The position numbers were made by a program, and so were the translations under genes. 64,000 nucleotides of DNA from a virus. The notes below the pieces were generated by a model, which was given only the letters and a program-made list of their open reading frames with translations, did no database searches and was not told where the DNA came from. Position 1 is the stretch's first letter. Every line of letters begins with the position of its first letter. The DNA lies in the IMG/VR virus record IMGVR_UViG_3300031952_000002, positions 62,001 to 126,000 of that record; one strand, given 5' to 3'. Shown here one piece after another: positions 1 to 8,672 of the stretch.

Positions 1-2161
1 GATGCCTACTAAAATGGACTAGATCTAGCACCTTAAAATTATCTTCAGCTTTGGATATTTTGTCCCAAACACCCATTGCTGCGGGGGTTTGAAGCGAGGA
101 ACCTAAAACCTCTTTACCGGAAACTTTTTGGGCATGTTGATACATTGCAGTTGCCAGCCCTTTTCTTTGATGTTCAGGGAAAACATTAGTCATACCAGGC
201 ATAAGTTTATTTTCATGGAGTTCGTGAGGAACAATTATGGTATGGCCAACTATCTGACCTTGTGGACTTTTTGCATAAACGTGAAGTTCATCGTGCTCTT
301 CCTTGTCAGACAAATCTTCATCTTGATTTGCCTTCCATTCATGAAAAACATGATAACCTTCTTTTCGCCAATCACCATTTTGGCCTTTTTCTAAGTCTTC
401 AGCTTTAGATATAGCTTCAGACACCTTGCGATTGTGTTTTGTGTTTGACATCACAGCCAAAACAGCTTCAGTCAGGTTTTGGCCCATACCTGCCGTAAGG
501 TTAATAGAATACTTTGTTTCCAATTTGGTCATAAAGTCGTAAAGTTCAGATTTTTCGGTAGGCGGCAGTGTAAATATAAAATCGCTACCAGCAAACCCCA
601 GGAAATCTCCTGCGTGCTCTTCTATAAAAGACTCTATGTCTATTTTGATGTGTTGCAGCTTTTTGATTTTGTCGGTTAGCTCTTTTGTGCTGTTAGATTC
701 CAGGGAGTCAACTATGAAATCATATATGTCCTGGAAAGACAAACACACGGTAACCGGTTTGTATTTTTTGTCTTTTGGGTGACTTTTTTCTAGGGACTTA
801 AAAAGCTCTTCGCTTGGCTTAGGCCAGCCAAGGTTTACCATAGTTTCTATGGCTATTTGCCTTTGTTCGGATTTACCAAAAGGACGATTTTTTTGACCCC
901 ATAAAGCATAAGCATCCTCTGATTGTTGACCATCAGTACCTCTAATCTTCTTACCAGTTAACTTTTCTGCCATTACATATGCCGATGTTGCTAACCCTTT
1001 ACGTTGATGTGTATCTTCGGTATCACTATTAACAATACCCAGATGTTTTCCAGTATGATCGTGTTCGAAAATATAAAGCCCTGCCAACTTACCGCTTGGA
1101 TGATAGGCATGAATAATTACGCCATATTTATTAACTTTAGGGGTAAGTTTATAGCCTTCTTTTTGCCAATCACCATTTTGACCTTTTTCTAGGTCTTCGG
1201 ATTTGTTAACAATACCTTTACGCTTAGCCATTTCTCCAGCCCATTTGCTGACGTTTCTGTCTGGATCTCTAAGGCCCATCTGAACCGTGGTTTCATCTGC
1301 ACCAGGATGAGACAATAAAAGCTTTTTTATTCCCCACTTAGGATGGTTCATCATAAAGTTAAGTTCAGCAGGTTTATAGTTTTTATGTTTAGCCATATAA
1401 GGGGCTGCTGCAGCACCATGAGTATGAGGGGCACCAAAGTCACTGTTAACTATGTCGGTAGTTGGGAACTTGGTGTTGTCTCTAGGCACATTTTTGTGGG
1501 GGCTTACAATAAATTCGTCTTCGTGTCCGTGACCGGCTGGATCTGTGTCAGGGTGACCTAACTCATAGCTGAACCAAACGTTCTTTAAAGGAACGTGCTG
1601 GTGATGTTCATGTTGACCAAATTGTCCTTGAGTTTTGTCGGCTATGGAATACAAAGCATGGTCATCTCCCCTTTGGCTTGGGGTTATGTTCATGTTCCTA
1701 GCCAGACGCAAATGGGGGGTACCATTAAGTTGGTCTACGGCCTTAGGGGCATTTTGGGTAATAGTGTCATGCAAGCTACGCTGGTGAGCTAGTAGCTGCG
1801 GAACAATATGAGGGTTTTGGGCTAGACCGGCGCTAAGGCTATCTGTAGTTATGTGACCAATCTTTTTCGCGGCATTGCCTTGTTGGTGATGACTCAAAAA
1901 CGCCTGGTCCATCATTTTTTGTTGGTCTGGCTTAGATGCCGAATAAGCGTCAGCATTTTCAGATCTGTGGATAGCGTACTTTAGCAAAAGAGATGAAGGT
2001 GAATGGGGAGAATGCTTATAGCTAGAATACATCTCATTTAGTGTAGCATTTGGCTTAAAGTGCGGCGTAGGTGCGCTAATAGGCAAACTAGAATGGACCT
2101 GTAGCCCAATTTGCTTGTCTTGGCTGGTACTAGAAGACAATGCACTTGGGTGTTTAGTCAT
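1..2161 (-). CDS. Multidomain virion-region protein, GNAT-like / palm-like / GNAT-like (C-terminus beyond window)
   Basis: The frame is open from an ATG at 2161 to the left edge (720 codons, no stop), so the gene is 3'-truncated by the window. Residues 1-320 are His- and Gln-rich and mostly helical-looking. Residues about 336-410 and 601-705 look like two N-acetyltransferase (GNAT) cores; each has a Q-R-K-G-L-A-T acetyl-CoA loop (386-392 and 665-671) and each is introduced by a near-identical EDLEKGQNGDW(Q/R)KEGY segment. Between them, residues about 468-580 read as a GGDEF/mCpol-like palm: a first strand ending near D478, a hairpin with GSD (525-527) where GGD is usual, and a last strand plus helix running from TAGMG (556-560) to KHNRK. 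The start overlaps the stop of the upstream gene by 8 nt. Acetyl transfer or nucleotide cyclisation is inferred from motifs only. Substrates are unknown. Confidence 0.7.
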   Translation of the reverse strand, partial: MTKHPSALSSSTSQDKQIGLQVHSSLPISAPTPHFKPNATLNEMYSSYKHSPHSPSSLLLKYAIHRSENADAYSASKPDQQKMMDQAFLSHHQQGNAAKKIGHITTDSLSAGLAQNPHIVPQLLAHQRSLHDTITQNAPKAVDQLNGTPHLRLARNMNITPSQRGDDHALYSIADKTQGQFGQHEHHQHVPLKNVWFSYELGHPDTDPAGHGHEDEFIVSPHKNVPRDNTKFPTTDIVNSDFGAPHTHGAAAAPYMAKHKNYKPAELNFMMNHPKWGIKKLLLSHPGADETTVQMGLRDPDRNVSKWAGEMAKRKGIVNKSEDLEKGQNGDWQKEGYKLTPKVNKYGVIIHAYHPSGKLAGLYIFEHDHTGKHLGIVNSDTEDTHQRKGLATSAYVMAEKLTGKKIRGTDGQQSEDAYALWGQKNRPFGKSEQRQIAIETMVNLGWPKPSEELFKSLEKSHPKDKKYKPVTVCLSFQDIYDFIVDSLESNSTKELTDKIKKLQHIKIDIESFIEEHAGDFLGFAGSDFIFTLPPTEKSELYDFMTKLETKYSINLTAGMGQNLTEAVLAVMSNTKHNRKVSEAISKAEDLEKGQNGDWRKEGYHVFHEWKANQDEDLSDKEEHDELHVYAKSPQGQIVGHTIIVPHELHENKLMPGMTNVFPEHQRKGLATAMYQHAQKVSGKEVLGSSLQTPAAMGVWDKISKAEDNFKVLDLVHFSRH

Positions 2162-3221
2162 CGTTATCATCCCCTATAATAACATGATAAGGGTCTTCTA
2201 TTGGGCCGTCACCTAAAGTAGGGAAATCACTAGTAACTTGCCAAGATGGATTGTTTGGCTCGATAGGGTCAGTCAAACTAGTGCGTGGCTTATACCCAGC
2301 CCATCTACCTTTGTTATTGGGTCCATTAGGCCCATCTTCTATAAGAACTTGTCCTGTAATTACTTCCAGTTTAGGGGCAGCATGTTTAATCCAGGTGATT
2401 GGTACTACACCAGTCAAGGTTATATACCTAGAAAAAACAGTGTCGGCCTGGAAAGAATTATTTCTTTGAAGTGCGCTAGATGAAACTTTGGACAGCTCAA
2501 AAAGGCGACCTTCTAGGTAAGACTCTTTATATCGCATCAGGCAATACATCACAACCTGCCACATCCATATACAACATCCAGCATCGCCATTAGCATGACA
2601 AGCTATGGTGTAGCTTTCATTAATAAAAGAGATTTCTTGGTCTAGATTCCATACACCAAATTTGGTTCTGATGTGAGACCTGGAAAAGTTCTCCCTTAGA
2701 TCAGGAGCTATTCTAAATGAATTGTTTCCGGTAACTTCGTATATTACATAAGCTTTATTGGTTTTGTTGGCTACCAGAAATTGGCCTTCTCTGATATTAG
2801 CCATGCTAACCGTGCTAGGCACAATAACTATACCAGTTACAGTGTCATAAGACTCTACGCTAAATGTAGGGGTAAGGTTTCTGGCATTTGTGACAATACC
2901 AGTTGGGTCAAATGGATCTATAAGCCTTTGGTCGCCCAAAGAGGTGCGGTCCATAGCTTCACTGTTGTCATTATACGAAACAATAATACATGGCACCGGA
3001 ACCGTGTCGGCTATACGGTAAGCCAATAAAACAGGGATTTCATTATTTAAAAACCAGTTAGAAGCAGCTTCTACTTCTTTGTATCCATAGTCCTTAGAAG
3101 CAAGATAATCTTGAGCTAAGGTGCTAAATATGTCTTCAACTATCCACTTGTTTTTACGCAAATCCGCAATAGACGCTTCAAGCATCGTTTTTATCAAAAT
3201 ATCACTAGATAAAACACCCAT
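2154..3221 (-). CDS. Unrecognised virion-region protein
   Basis: This is a 355-residue protein I cannot assign. I chose the ATG at 3221 (MGVLSSDIL) because it overlaps the upstream stop as TAATG and has an AGGGG ribosome site about 9 nt before it; an in-frame start 48 nt further upstream would overlap the previous gene. The N-terminal third is helical, the middle is beta-rich, and a Cys/Trp-rich stretch (HANGDAGCCIWMW) lies near residue 225. The last 60 residues are Pro/Gly-rich and end in acidic DDNDD. It sits in a tightly coupled run of unrecognised genes downstream of the connector-like genes, so a neck, tail or virion role is likely but unproven. Confidence 0.65.
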   Translation of the reverse strand: MGVLSSDILIKTMLEASIADLRKNKWIVEDIFSTLAQDYLASKDYGYKEVEAASNWFLNNEIPVLLAYRIADTVPVPCIIVSYNDNSEAMDRTSLGDQRLIDPFDPTGIVTNARNLTPTFSVESYDTVTGIVIVPSTVSMANIREGQFLVANKTNKAYVIYEVTGNNSFRIAPDLRENFSRSHIRTKFGVWNLDQEISFINESYTIACHANGDAGCCIWMWQVVMYCLMRYKESYLEGRLFELSKVSSSALQRNNSFQADTVFSRYITLTGVVPITWIKHAAPKLEVITGQVLIEDGPNGPNNKGRWAGYKPRTSLTDPIEPNNPSWQVTSDFPTLGDGPIEDPYHVIIGDDNDD

Positions 3222-4072
3222 TATGCGCCCCTGAAATAGTCTTCTAAAGACTTTACTATTTTGTCCCATTCTTTAGTAGCATAATCGTATGCGGCAGGAA
3301 TACTGTGAAGAGGTTTAACTTCGGGGTACATCCACCTTCCCTCTGCCTCATGCTTGCTACTTACAACCCTAAATGTAACTACTTCTTTTTTGACCTTACC
3401 TCTTTTAGATGGTCTTTGGACCACAACTCCACCTGACAGATAGTGAGCACCTTCGTAGTTTGGTAGCCCTAGAGCTTCAGCTTCATCAGCTGTACGCCCT
3501 TTAGACCGGTATTGGTATATGTTGTCGCTAGCCGGGTCATTTAACTGAGGGATGTCTTTTAGCCTGTTAACTATGCCAATCATTGGCATTCCATCGGGGC
3601 CTTTTTCGATTTTACGCATACTGACGCCATTTGCCTTAAGGGAGGCATCTATAGCTTCTCTCATACCAGAAGGAGTGGTCAGAGCGTTTTTGTCATGGCT
3701 AAAAGGTATGACCTTGAATTTACTGCCATCTTTGGCAGTCTTAAGTCCCGGACCTGGTTTAAGCAGCCAGTCTTCTGTTGCCATACTCACGGCTGGCCTA
3801 CCGCTCTCGACCCACTTAGCTGATTCATCGATTTCTACTACCCACATATTCTTAGAAACTTGTATCCATCTGATATTGCTACCATCTTCACCTAAAAATG
3901 CTTCTAGTGGGTAACCTTTTAAGTGGTCCTGAGCATACTTGATAATAAAAGCGTGGGTGGAAATAGAAAGGGCCTCTACAGCCCCATTCAATTTCTTTGC
4001 TACCTCTTTTTCTACAACACCTAGCTTATCAGCTATTTCTTTGTAGTTAGCCCTTATGGTAAAGTCGGTCAC
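3221..4072 (-). CDS. Putative head-closure or tail-completion protein (gp10-like)
   Basis: The 283-residue product has a helical N-terminus followed by a W-V-E-S-G patch near residue 86. Its C-terminal half reads FRVVSSKHEAEGRWMYPEV and ends in a long helix. This order (early helix, W-x-E-x-G, then an F-R-V-V-S strand and W-x-x-P) resembles the HK97 gp10 / tail-completion group that joins the portal-connector to the tail, as far as can be judged by eye. It overlaps the upstream gene by 4 nt (ATGA-type coupling) and the downstream gene by a shared TAATG. The assignment is inference; the gene itself is certain. Confidence 0.55.
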   Translation of the reverse strand: MTDFTIRANYKEIADKLGVVEKEVAKKLNGAVEALSISTHAFIIKYAQDHLKGYPLEAFLGEDGSNIRWIQVSKNMWVVEIDESAKWVESGRPAVSMATEDWLLKPGPGLKTAKDGSKFKVIPFSHDKNALTTPSGMREAIDASLKANGVSMRKIEKGPDGMPMIGIVNRLKDIPQLNDPASDNIYQYRSKGRTADEAEALGLPNYEGAHYLSGGVVVQRPSKRGKVKKEVVTFRVVSSKHEAEGRWMYPEVKPLHSIPAAYDYATKEWDKIVKSLEDYFRGA

Positions 4073-5286
4073 TGCTGCTTAGCCTTTTGTTGTTGATTGT
4101 TGGCTTTTACCGATATATCAGTACCATCGGTAGCCTGAACTTGGCCTGAGGCCATTGAGCGCCATACTTCTTTACCGTTTACCAGAACTTTTTTGTAGTT
4201 GCCCTTGCGGGTTCCAACAGGGAAACGGATACCAGACATAGCCTGAGGACCAGAAGAACTGACGCCCTTTTTTTCTAGGTCTTGTTCAGATTTTTGAACT
4301 TGCTTGGCGCTGGTGATCAATTTCTGGATCATAGACATAGTTTGCTGGAAAGCTTTAGGGTCCTTGCTGGCCATAGCCATAATCTGAGGTATTTGCGCCT
4401 TAACGTCTTTAAGTTTGTCCATTAATTCTTGGTTGTGGTCGGCGGTAGCTTCTTTGGTAGCATCATCGACTTCTTGAGCTACTTCTTGTGCTGCCTGTTC
4501 TTGTTCCTGTCCGTCACCTTCGCCCTGTTGTTGTCCAGGTGCCTGTTGTTGTTGAGGCTGACCACTAAGTTGACCAAGCAAATCAGTAGTATTGGTATTA
4601 GCATGGGCATCTGGGTCTTCCTGGCCTTGCGGCTGTTGTTGTTGCTGGGCTTGTTGTTGTTGCATCATTTGCTGTTGTTGTTGAGCGGCTTGTTCGATTT
4701 CCCCGGCACCAAGCATTTCATTTATGGCTTGAATAAACTGGGCTTCAGCGCTAAAACTTTCTTTTAGAGACATACGCTTGGGCACTGGATTAGATTTTTG
4801 GTCTATAACTTTTTGGTAAGGCTTGTCATCTGGCTGTTCTGGGTCAAATAGGTTGGTAGGCAAACTGACGTTTTGATTTATGTTTGTTCTTGAATTGGAA
4901 GTTTTTGTAATTTTTTCTTGGTAAGTATCTGCCGGATTAAAAAGTTCAACTTTACCAGTTTTATAAGATTTCTTGGCAGCCATTGCCGCTTCTTGGAAAT
5001 CTAATCCAACACCAATAGCCAGTCCATCTCCAGCAGTTTCGGTAAAGTTTTCAATTAAATTAGGTAGTTCTGCCGCTACATCAATAGGTATTTCCATAGC
5101 TATAAAGTCTGGATTACAAAATGGCATAGATCCACCGTGGGATTCCACAGTAGATTTCATTTTGTCTATAAGTCCCTGTAATTCAAACTGATAATGGTTG
5201 GCTACGCTAAATCGGCCCTCTTTGGCCGAATTAATTAGTTTGTCTCTTACTGCATCCGCAAATATAACTGCCCATACCTTACTCAT
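4069..5286 (-). CDS. Virion-region protein with GGDEF/mCpol-like palm domain and Gln-rich linker
   Basis: This 405-residue protein has three parts. Residues 3-116 fit a minimal palm/cyclase fold: first strand VWAVIFAD with D11, a GGSMPFCNPDFIAMEIP hairpin (51-67) whose D60 falls where the GGD aspartate is expected, and LAIGVG (89-94) followed by the helix QEAAMAAKKSYKTGK. That is the same order as GGDEF, GTP cyclohydrolase III and mCpol proteins. Residues about 195-300 are strongly Gln-rich. The C-terminus is basic, with a G-I-R-F-P-V-G-T-R-K-G patch, and ends in Gln/Lys repeats. The gene starts 4 nt after the stop of the upstream gene. Both GGD glycines are replaced (N-P-D), so catalysis is doubtful. 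Function is unknown. Confidence 0.6.
   Translation of the reverse strand: MSKVWAVIFADAVRDKLINSAKEGRFSVANHYQFELQGLIDKMKSTVESHGGSMPFCNPDFIAMEIPIDVAAELPNLIENFTETAGDGLAIGVGLDFQEAAMAAKKSYKTGKVELFNPADTYQEKITKTSNSRTNINQNVSLPTNLFDPEQPDDKPYQKVIDQKSNPVPKRMSLKESFSAEAQFIQAINEMLGAGEIEQAAQQQQQMMQQQQAQQQQQPQGQEDPDAHANTNTTDLLGQLSGQPQQQQAPGQQQGEGDGQEQEQAAQEVAQEVDDATKEATADHNQELMDKLKDVKAQIPQIMAMASKDPKAFQQTMSMIQKLITSAKQVQKSEQDLEKKGVSSSGPQAMSGIRFPVGTRKGNYKKVLVNGKEVWRSMASGQVQATDGTDISVKANNQQQKAKQQ
4510..4700. repeat. CAA/CAG-type codon repeats encoding poly-glutamine tracts
   Basis: On the plus strand this stretch is full of ttg/ctg triplets, which read as CAA/CAG on the coding minus strand and encode runs of Gln interrupted by Met, Ala, Pro and Gly. 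It is an in-frame low-complexity linker within the gene at 4069-5286. Similar but shorter Gln tracts occur in the portal gene (about 26.47-26.58 kb) and the scaffold-like gene (about 15.98-16.07 kb). Confidence 0.75.
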
Positions 5287-5290
5287 ACGC

Positions 5291-6406
5291 TCACCTGTAT
5301 TTTGTATTCAGCTTGTTTTTTAAGGTTTCGACAAAAGCTTCAATGATTTCTGGATCTGCTTTTGAACTAAAACTTATTTTATATCCACCAGATGTTTTAC
5401 TCAACCTTAAAAACGCTTTATTTTTGTTTTCTTGGGAAGTTACATAAAAACAAGCACAAGGGGAATATTTTGGGCCAGACTCGGACTTAGTAAACTCAGG
5501 AGTTTTGCAATGAGGGCAAGGAGCGTATAAATCTGATTCGCTTATTGTGATTTCCGGCTCTTTTTTCTCTAGTTGAGCTTTAGTAAGATAGTTCCTGAAA
5601 TAAGTGGCTGGTGTAGATGTAGGTTTGGCAGGTTTAGTGGCTGCGATGTTGAGTTTGTGTTGGATCATGGCCGGATTTTGTGCGGTATCGGCTTTTGTTT
5701 GCCCTTTGGTTTGCTGGGTAACTTGTTTGGTCATTGCCGCTTTAGGGTCTCTAGATGGAGCTGTTGCTTTAAGTGGAGCTACCGGTCCGTTTGGGGCAGC
5801 GTGGCCACTTGGGGCACCAGTTTCGTGCATTCCAGCTTTTTCAATCTTTTCTTTAGAGTCTTCCACCGCTTTAGCGGTAAACTTTTCGTCCATTATTCGA
5901 TCAATAACTTTACCAAGAATTTTAGTAACTTCCACCATTGCATTAATGGCAGTGTCGGACTGTGGCATAACTGGCATATGAATATCTGAGGCAGACATCA
6001 AGGCCGCTGGCAATTCACTAGAACCAGCTTTTTTGCCGTCATAGTCTTCAGTCATGGACATCAAATGTCCGCCAAAGGCTGGCAAAGTTTGGTTTTCAAA
6101 GGAATGGACAATATGTCCACCTTTTATGAATTGGGCAGTATAGGCATCTAGGCCAGTTTTATTGACTTGGATCTTTAGGTCGTCTAGGCCAGGATAAGAT
6201 AAAACCTTTTCGTCACCTGGGTGCATAGGCTTAATGGAAGATACTAGCCAGGACAATATGGTTCTAGGGACAGCTAAAATAGGCAGATACATATCAATAG
6301 GAGACAAAAGAGATTTGCTGTCCCTACGATACATAGTCTTACTTAGCGTTTCAAAGCCGTCATCGCCAAGCAAGCTTTTTAGTAGTTTTTCTGCCTTAGT
6401 GTGCAT
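5291..6406 (-). CDS. Unrecognised virion-region protein with C-terminal zinc-finger-like motif
   Basis: The 371-residue protein has a helical N-terminal 100 residues and a central Ala/Pro/Lys/Thr-rich linker (about 190-270). Its C-terminal module contains CPHCKTPEF and later YSPCACF, a four-cysteine arrangement suited to one zinc ion, followed by a small beta-alpha region. The gene lies 4 nt upstream of the palm-domain gene and 3 nt downstream of 6410-6805, in the same minus-strand run. I recognise no family. A nucleic-acid or protein-binding role for the zinc module is only a guess. Confidence 0.65.
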   Translation of the reverse strand: MHTKAEKLLKSLLGDDGFETLSKTMYRRDSKSLLSPIDMYLPILAVPRTILSWLVSSIKPMHPGDEKVLSYPGLDDLKIQVNKTGLDAYTAQFIKGGHIVHSFENQTLPAFGGHLMSMTEDYDGKKAGSSELPAALMSASDIHMPVMPQSDTAINAMVEVTKILGKVIDRIMDEKFTAKAVEDSKEKIEKAGMHETGAPSGHAAPNGPVAPLKATAPSRDPKAAMTKQVTQQTKGQTKADTAQNPAMIQHKLNIAATKPAKPTSTPATYFRNYLTKAQLEKKEPEITISESDLYAPCPHCKTPEFTKSESGPKYSPCACFYVTSQENKNKAFLRLSKTSGGYKISFSSKADPEIIEAFVETLKNKLNTKYR

Positions 6407-6409
6407 TTA

Positions 6410-6805
6410 TTACCCAAGGTAAGAAGAGTCTGCCACGTCAAAAATAGCGGCACCAGAACCAGATACCTTGTAAGCATAAATTCCAGGAGGAACTATCAAA
6501 TAAGTATAGTCTAAGGGACGCAAAGGGTAGCCTGTTCCAAGAGCGGCCACAGCCGTACTTGTTCCATCATCAAAAGCCACATAAAGAGCGGTAGCCAATG
6601 AATTGAAAAAGCAAACCATTTGACCTGGAACTGCAGTTAAAGTGGTAAAACTAGTTGAAGCTAGCCCAACAGGAATCATTAACCCTTCAGAATTAATGGA
6701 TTTTGAGGCACCAGCTTCATCGTTATAGCGCATTTCAGTGTTGCTATAACCACCAGAAATCTTGTCTGTTAGTTTTTTTCTTTTTAAATCAGTAGTATAC
6801 GACAT
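6410..6805 (-). CDS. Small beta-rich putative structural protein
   Basis: This 131-residue protein has a charged N-terminus (MSYTTDLKRKKLTDK) and then a beta-rich body of alternating hydrophobic and small residues, with several Gly/Thr/Ala turns and the ending VADSSYLG. Composition and size fit a head decoration or tail-interface protein, but I see no diagnostic motif. It sits 27 nt downstream of the next upstream gene and is probably co-transcribed with it. Confidence 0.6.
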   Translation of the reverse strand: MSYTTDLKRKKLTDKISGGYSNTEMRYNDEAGASKSINSEGLMIPVGLASTSFTTLTAVPGQMVCFFNSLATALYVAFDDGTSTAVAALGTGYPLRPLDYTYLIVPPGIYAYKVSGSGAAIFDVADSSYLG

Positions 6806-6832
6806 TTAGATAAACTCCCTATAAGGGTAAGA

Positions 6833-7801
6833 TTACGTTTTTGGGCCTTTAGTGGGTGGAGCGCCGAAATTTCCTACAGTATTATTAGTAGCTTCCGGGT
6901 AAATACCGCTATATTGACGAGGAGCCAAATCGCTTCTTGGGTCATCCCCCTGAAGAGGTCTAGCTGGATCATTGCGGTTTTTATCCATAAAGATATTTTC
7001 CCTTAGTGCCAAAACCTCAAAAGGCATTCTTTCAAGCTTTCTTTCATAGGTTAAGGGATCGGTAACATTTGTAACTCTGATTTCATGTAAGATCTTATCA
7101 ACTATGAAAAAAGGAGTATACAAATAACGTACCGCATAAACAGTTTCTCTTCCTATTGTTGGATTATACCCAGGTCTTCTTTGGGTGGTCCATTTAAGCC
7201 AGCCCTCAGAAGTAATGACAAAATCTTTGTCTTGGGTATATTCTTCGCCATTAGCATCTACAAGGTCCACAACCTTTAGAGCAGGGAATTGCAAACGATC
7301 TATTCCAGTTGAACTGGCTTCCATGTATTGCATACAAGATACATACATTTCTATGTCAGCTAAATAGAATCTATCCCAAGCTTGCAAAATTACTGGCTCT
7401 AAACTATCTTCGTAATACCTTGTAACTGTTAAATAAACTGAAGCAAAAGACAGGTTTCCCATATCTTCAGCTTTTGTGTCTTTAGTATTATTATGGAACC
7501 AAGCATACACATGTCCGGAATTTTTGTAAATATATCCATCAGAGTTGCGCGGTCTAAGATTCATTACATCTCTATTGTCACCACGGCTGGCCATACCTCT
7601 TGGGTCTGGCAAAGCTCTTTGATGAACAAGCCTTACTCCGTGAGTTTTGATCAAAAAATCGAATTTGTCTGCATCAAAACTGACCTGAGATTTAGTTAGG
7701 TCAATAATGCTTTGAGGACCTTCAAGAGGCCTATCTACTCTTGGTCTTGGACCATTGTCTGTATGGTCGGTACGACCTTTAGGTGGCTTAGGTGGCTTCA
7801 T
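6833..7801 (-). CDS. Unrecognised virion structural-type protein
   Basis: The product is 322 residues. It has a Pro-rich basic N-terminus (MKPPKPPKGRTDH), a mixed alpha/beta core with many aromatic residues (YIYKNSGHVYAWFHN; VYAVRYLYTPFFIVDKIL), and a disordered Asn/Pro/Gly-rich tail. The tyrosine-rich beta core and its place among connector-like genes suggest a virion component. The start overlaps the upstream stop by 4 nt. I do not recognise the family. Confidence 0.6.
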   Translation of the reverse strand: MKPPKPPKGRTDHTDNGPRPRVDRPLEGPQSIIDLTKSQVSFDADKFDFLIKTHGVRLVHQRALPDPRGMASRGDNRDVMNLRPRNSDGYIYKNSGHVYAWFHNNTKDTKAEDMGNLSFASVYLTVTRYYEDSLEPVILQAWDRFYLADIEMYVSCMQYMEASSTGIDRLQFPALKVVDLVDANGEEYTQDKDFVITSEGWLKWTTQRRPGYNPTIGRETVYAVRYLYTPFFIVDKILHEIRVTNVTDPLTYERKLERMPFEVLALRENIFMDKNRNDPARPLQGDDPRSDLAPRQYSGIYPEATNNTVGNFGAPPTKGPKT

Positions 7802-8271
7802 CTGAAGTCCTTGTGACTAAGCAATACGTCAGGTAGAGAGTTAAGGGAAATATTACGTACAACCATTTTACTTTTGTCGGTATATGACAGTTTTTGCAAG
7901 TCTTCTTTTTTAGACAAACCAATGTCATCTGTTTCCGTGTTGAAAGTGACGTACAAGGGCGAGTCTGGGAAATCTGTTTGAATAGGGGTAGCAAAATATG
8001 CCAATAGCTTAGAATAAAGATCTATGTCAGATTTCATTAGATCTTCGCTTTTAACCATGTCTTCATTCCACTTGATCTTTGGCTCAGCTTTTTCAGCCAT
8101 CCACTTAGCTACGGCTTTGTGGGGAGCCATCGACAGGGTTTTAACCTCAGACTTAGACTTTTGAAAAAAGCAATGCAAACCGCCATGAGTCAAAATGTAC
8201 ATAATAGGGTCTTTGTCGAAAGTAGCCCCTACGATCTTTTTTTCTGACACTTGATCTAGATCAATTTTCAT
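7798..8271 (-). CDS. Unrecognised small protein in virion run
   Basis: This is a 157-residue, charged alpha/beta protein starting MKIDLDQVSEKK. It overlaps the genes on both sides by 4 nt (8268-8271 and 7798-7801), a sign of translational coupling within one operon. It contains a KSEDLMKS segment like the KxEDL stretches of other proteins here. No family is recognised. Confidence 0.6.
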   Translation of the reverse strand: MKIDLDQVSEKKIVGATFDKDPIMYILTHGGLHCFFQKSKSEVKTLSMAPHKAVAKWMAEKAEPKIKWNEDMVKSEDLMKSDIDLYSKLLAYFATPIQTDFPDSPLYVTFNTETDDIGLSKKEDLQKLSYTDKSKMVVRNISLNSLPDVLLSHKDFR

Positions 8272-8672
8272 AAAGTAAACATCCTTTTGATTCTATCAAG
8301 GAAAGTCGGCTTGTTGTGTTCTGGTTCGATTTCCTTGTCTTCAAAGGCATTGTCTCTAATAATATGCTCTTTTTGATCTTCTCTGGCCCGATACTCTAAC
8401 CACTTATAAAAATCAAAAGAAAAATCAATGCTTTTAGGTAGCTGCAATTGAGTTTTAATTAATGGTTTTTCTTTATTAAAATGGGCCGCCAAATAAGAAG
8501 TACTGTTAAAATACCTCAATAAGAAAACTTTTGCTTCATCAAGATCTTTTGCTTTGTCTAGCATAAGGCTTATGGATGGGTAACTTTCAACAATTGGTTC
8601 CATGTCAGACCAGTTGTTAACTTTAAACTGTTTTTCTTCATTGCTCATGGTGTTTTTAACTATTAATATCAC
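8268..8672 (-). CDS. Unrecognised small protein in virion run, likely GTG start
   Basis: The 134-residue frame opens with GTG at 8672 (MILIVKNTMSN), preceded by AAGGAA about 9 nt upstream. The first in-frame ATG at 8648 lacks a clear ribosome site, so I prefer the GTG. The body is helical with a basic C-terminus (FLDRIKRMFTL). The gene overlaps the end of the kinase-like gene by 17 nt. No family is recognised. Confidence 0.55.
   Translation of the reverse strand: MILIVKNTMSNEEKQFKVNNWSDMEPIVESYPSISLMLDKAKDLDEAKVFLLRYFNSTSYLAAHFNKEKPLIKTQLQLPKSIDFSFDFYKWLEYRAREDQKEHIIRDNAFEDKEIEPEHNKPTFLDRIKRMFTL

Noticed and set aside
3552-3914. Plus-strand open frame of 120 codons opposite the gp10-like gene
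   Set aside because: It is a shadow frame on the non-coding strand of a well-supported gene, with no ribosome site or coupling.
4510-4700. Possible tandem-repeat array or CRISPR-like structure
   Set aside because: The triplet repeats are in frame and encode Gln tracts; there are no spacers or uniform repeats.
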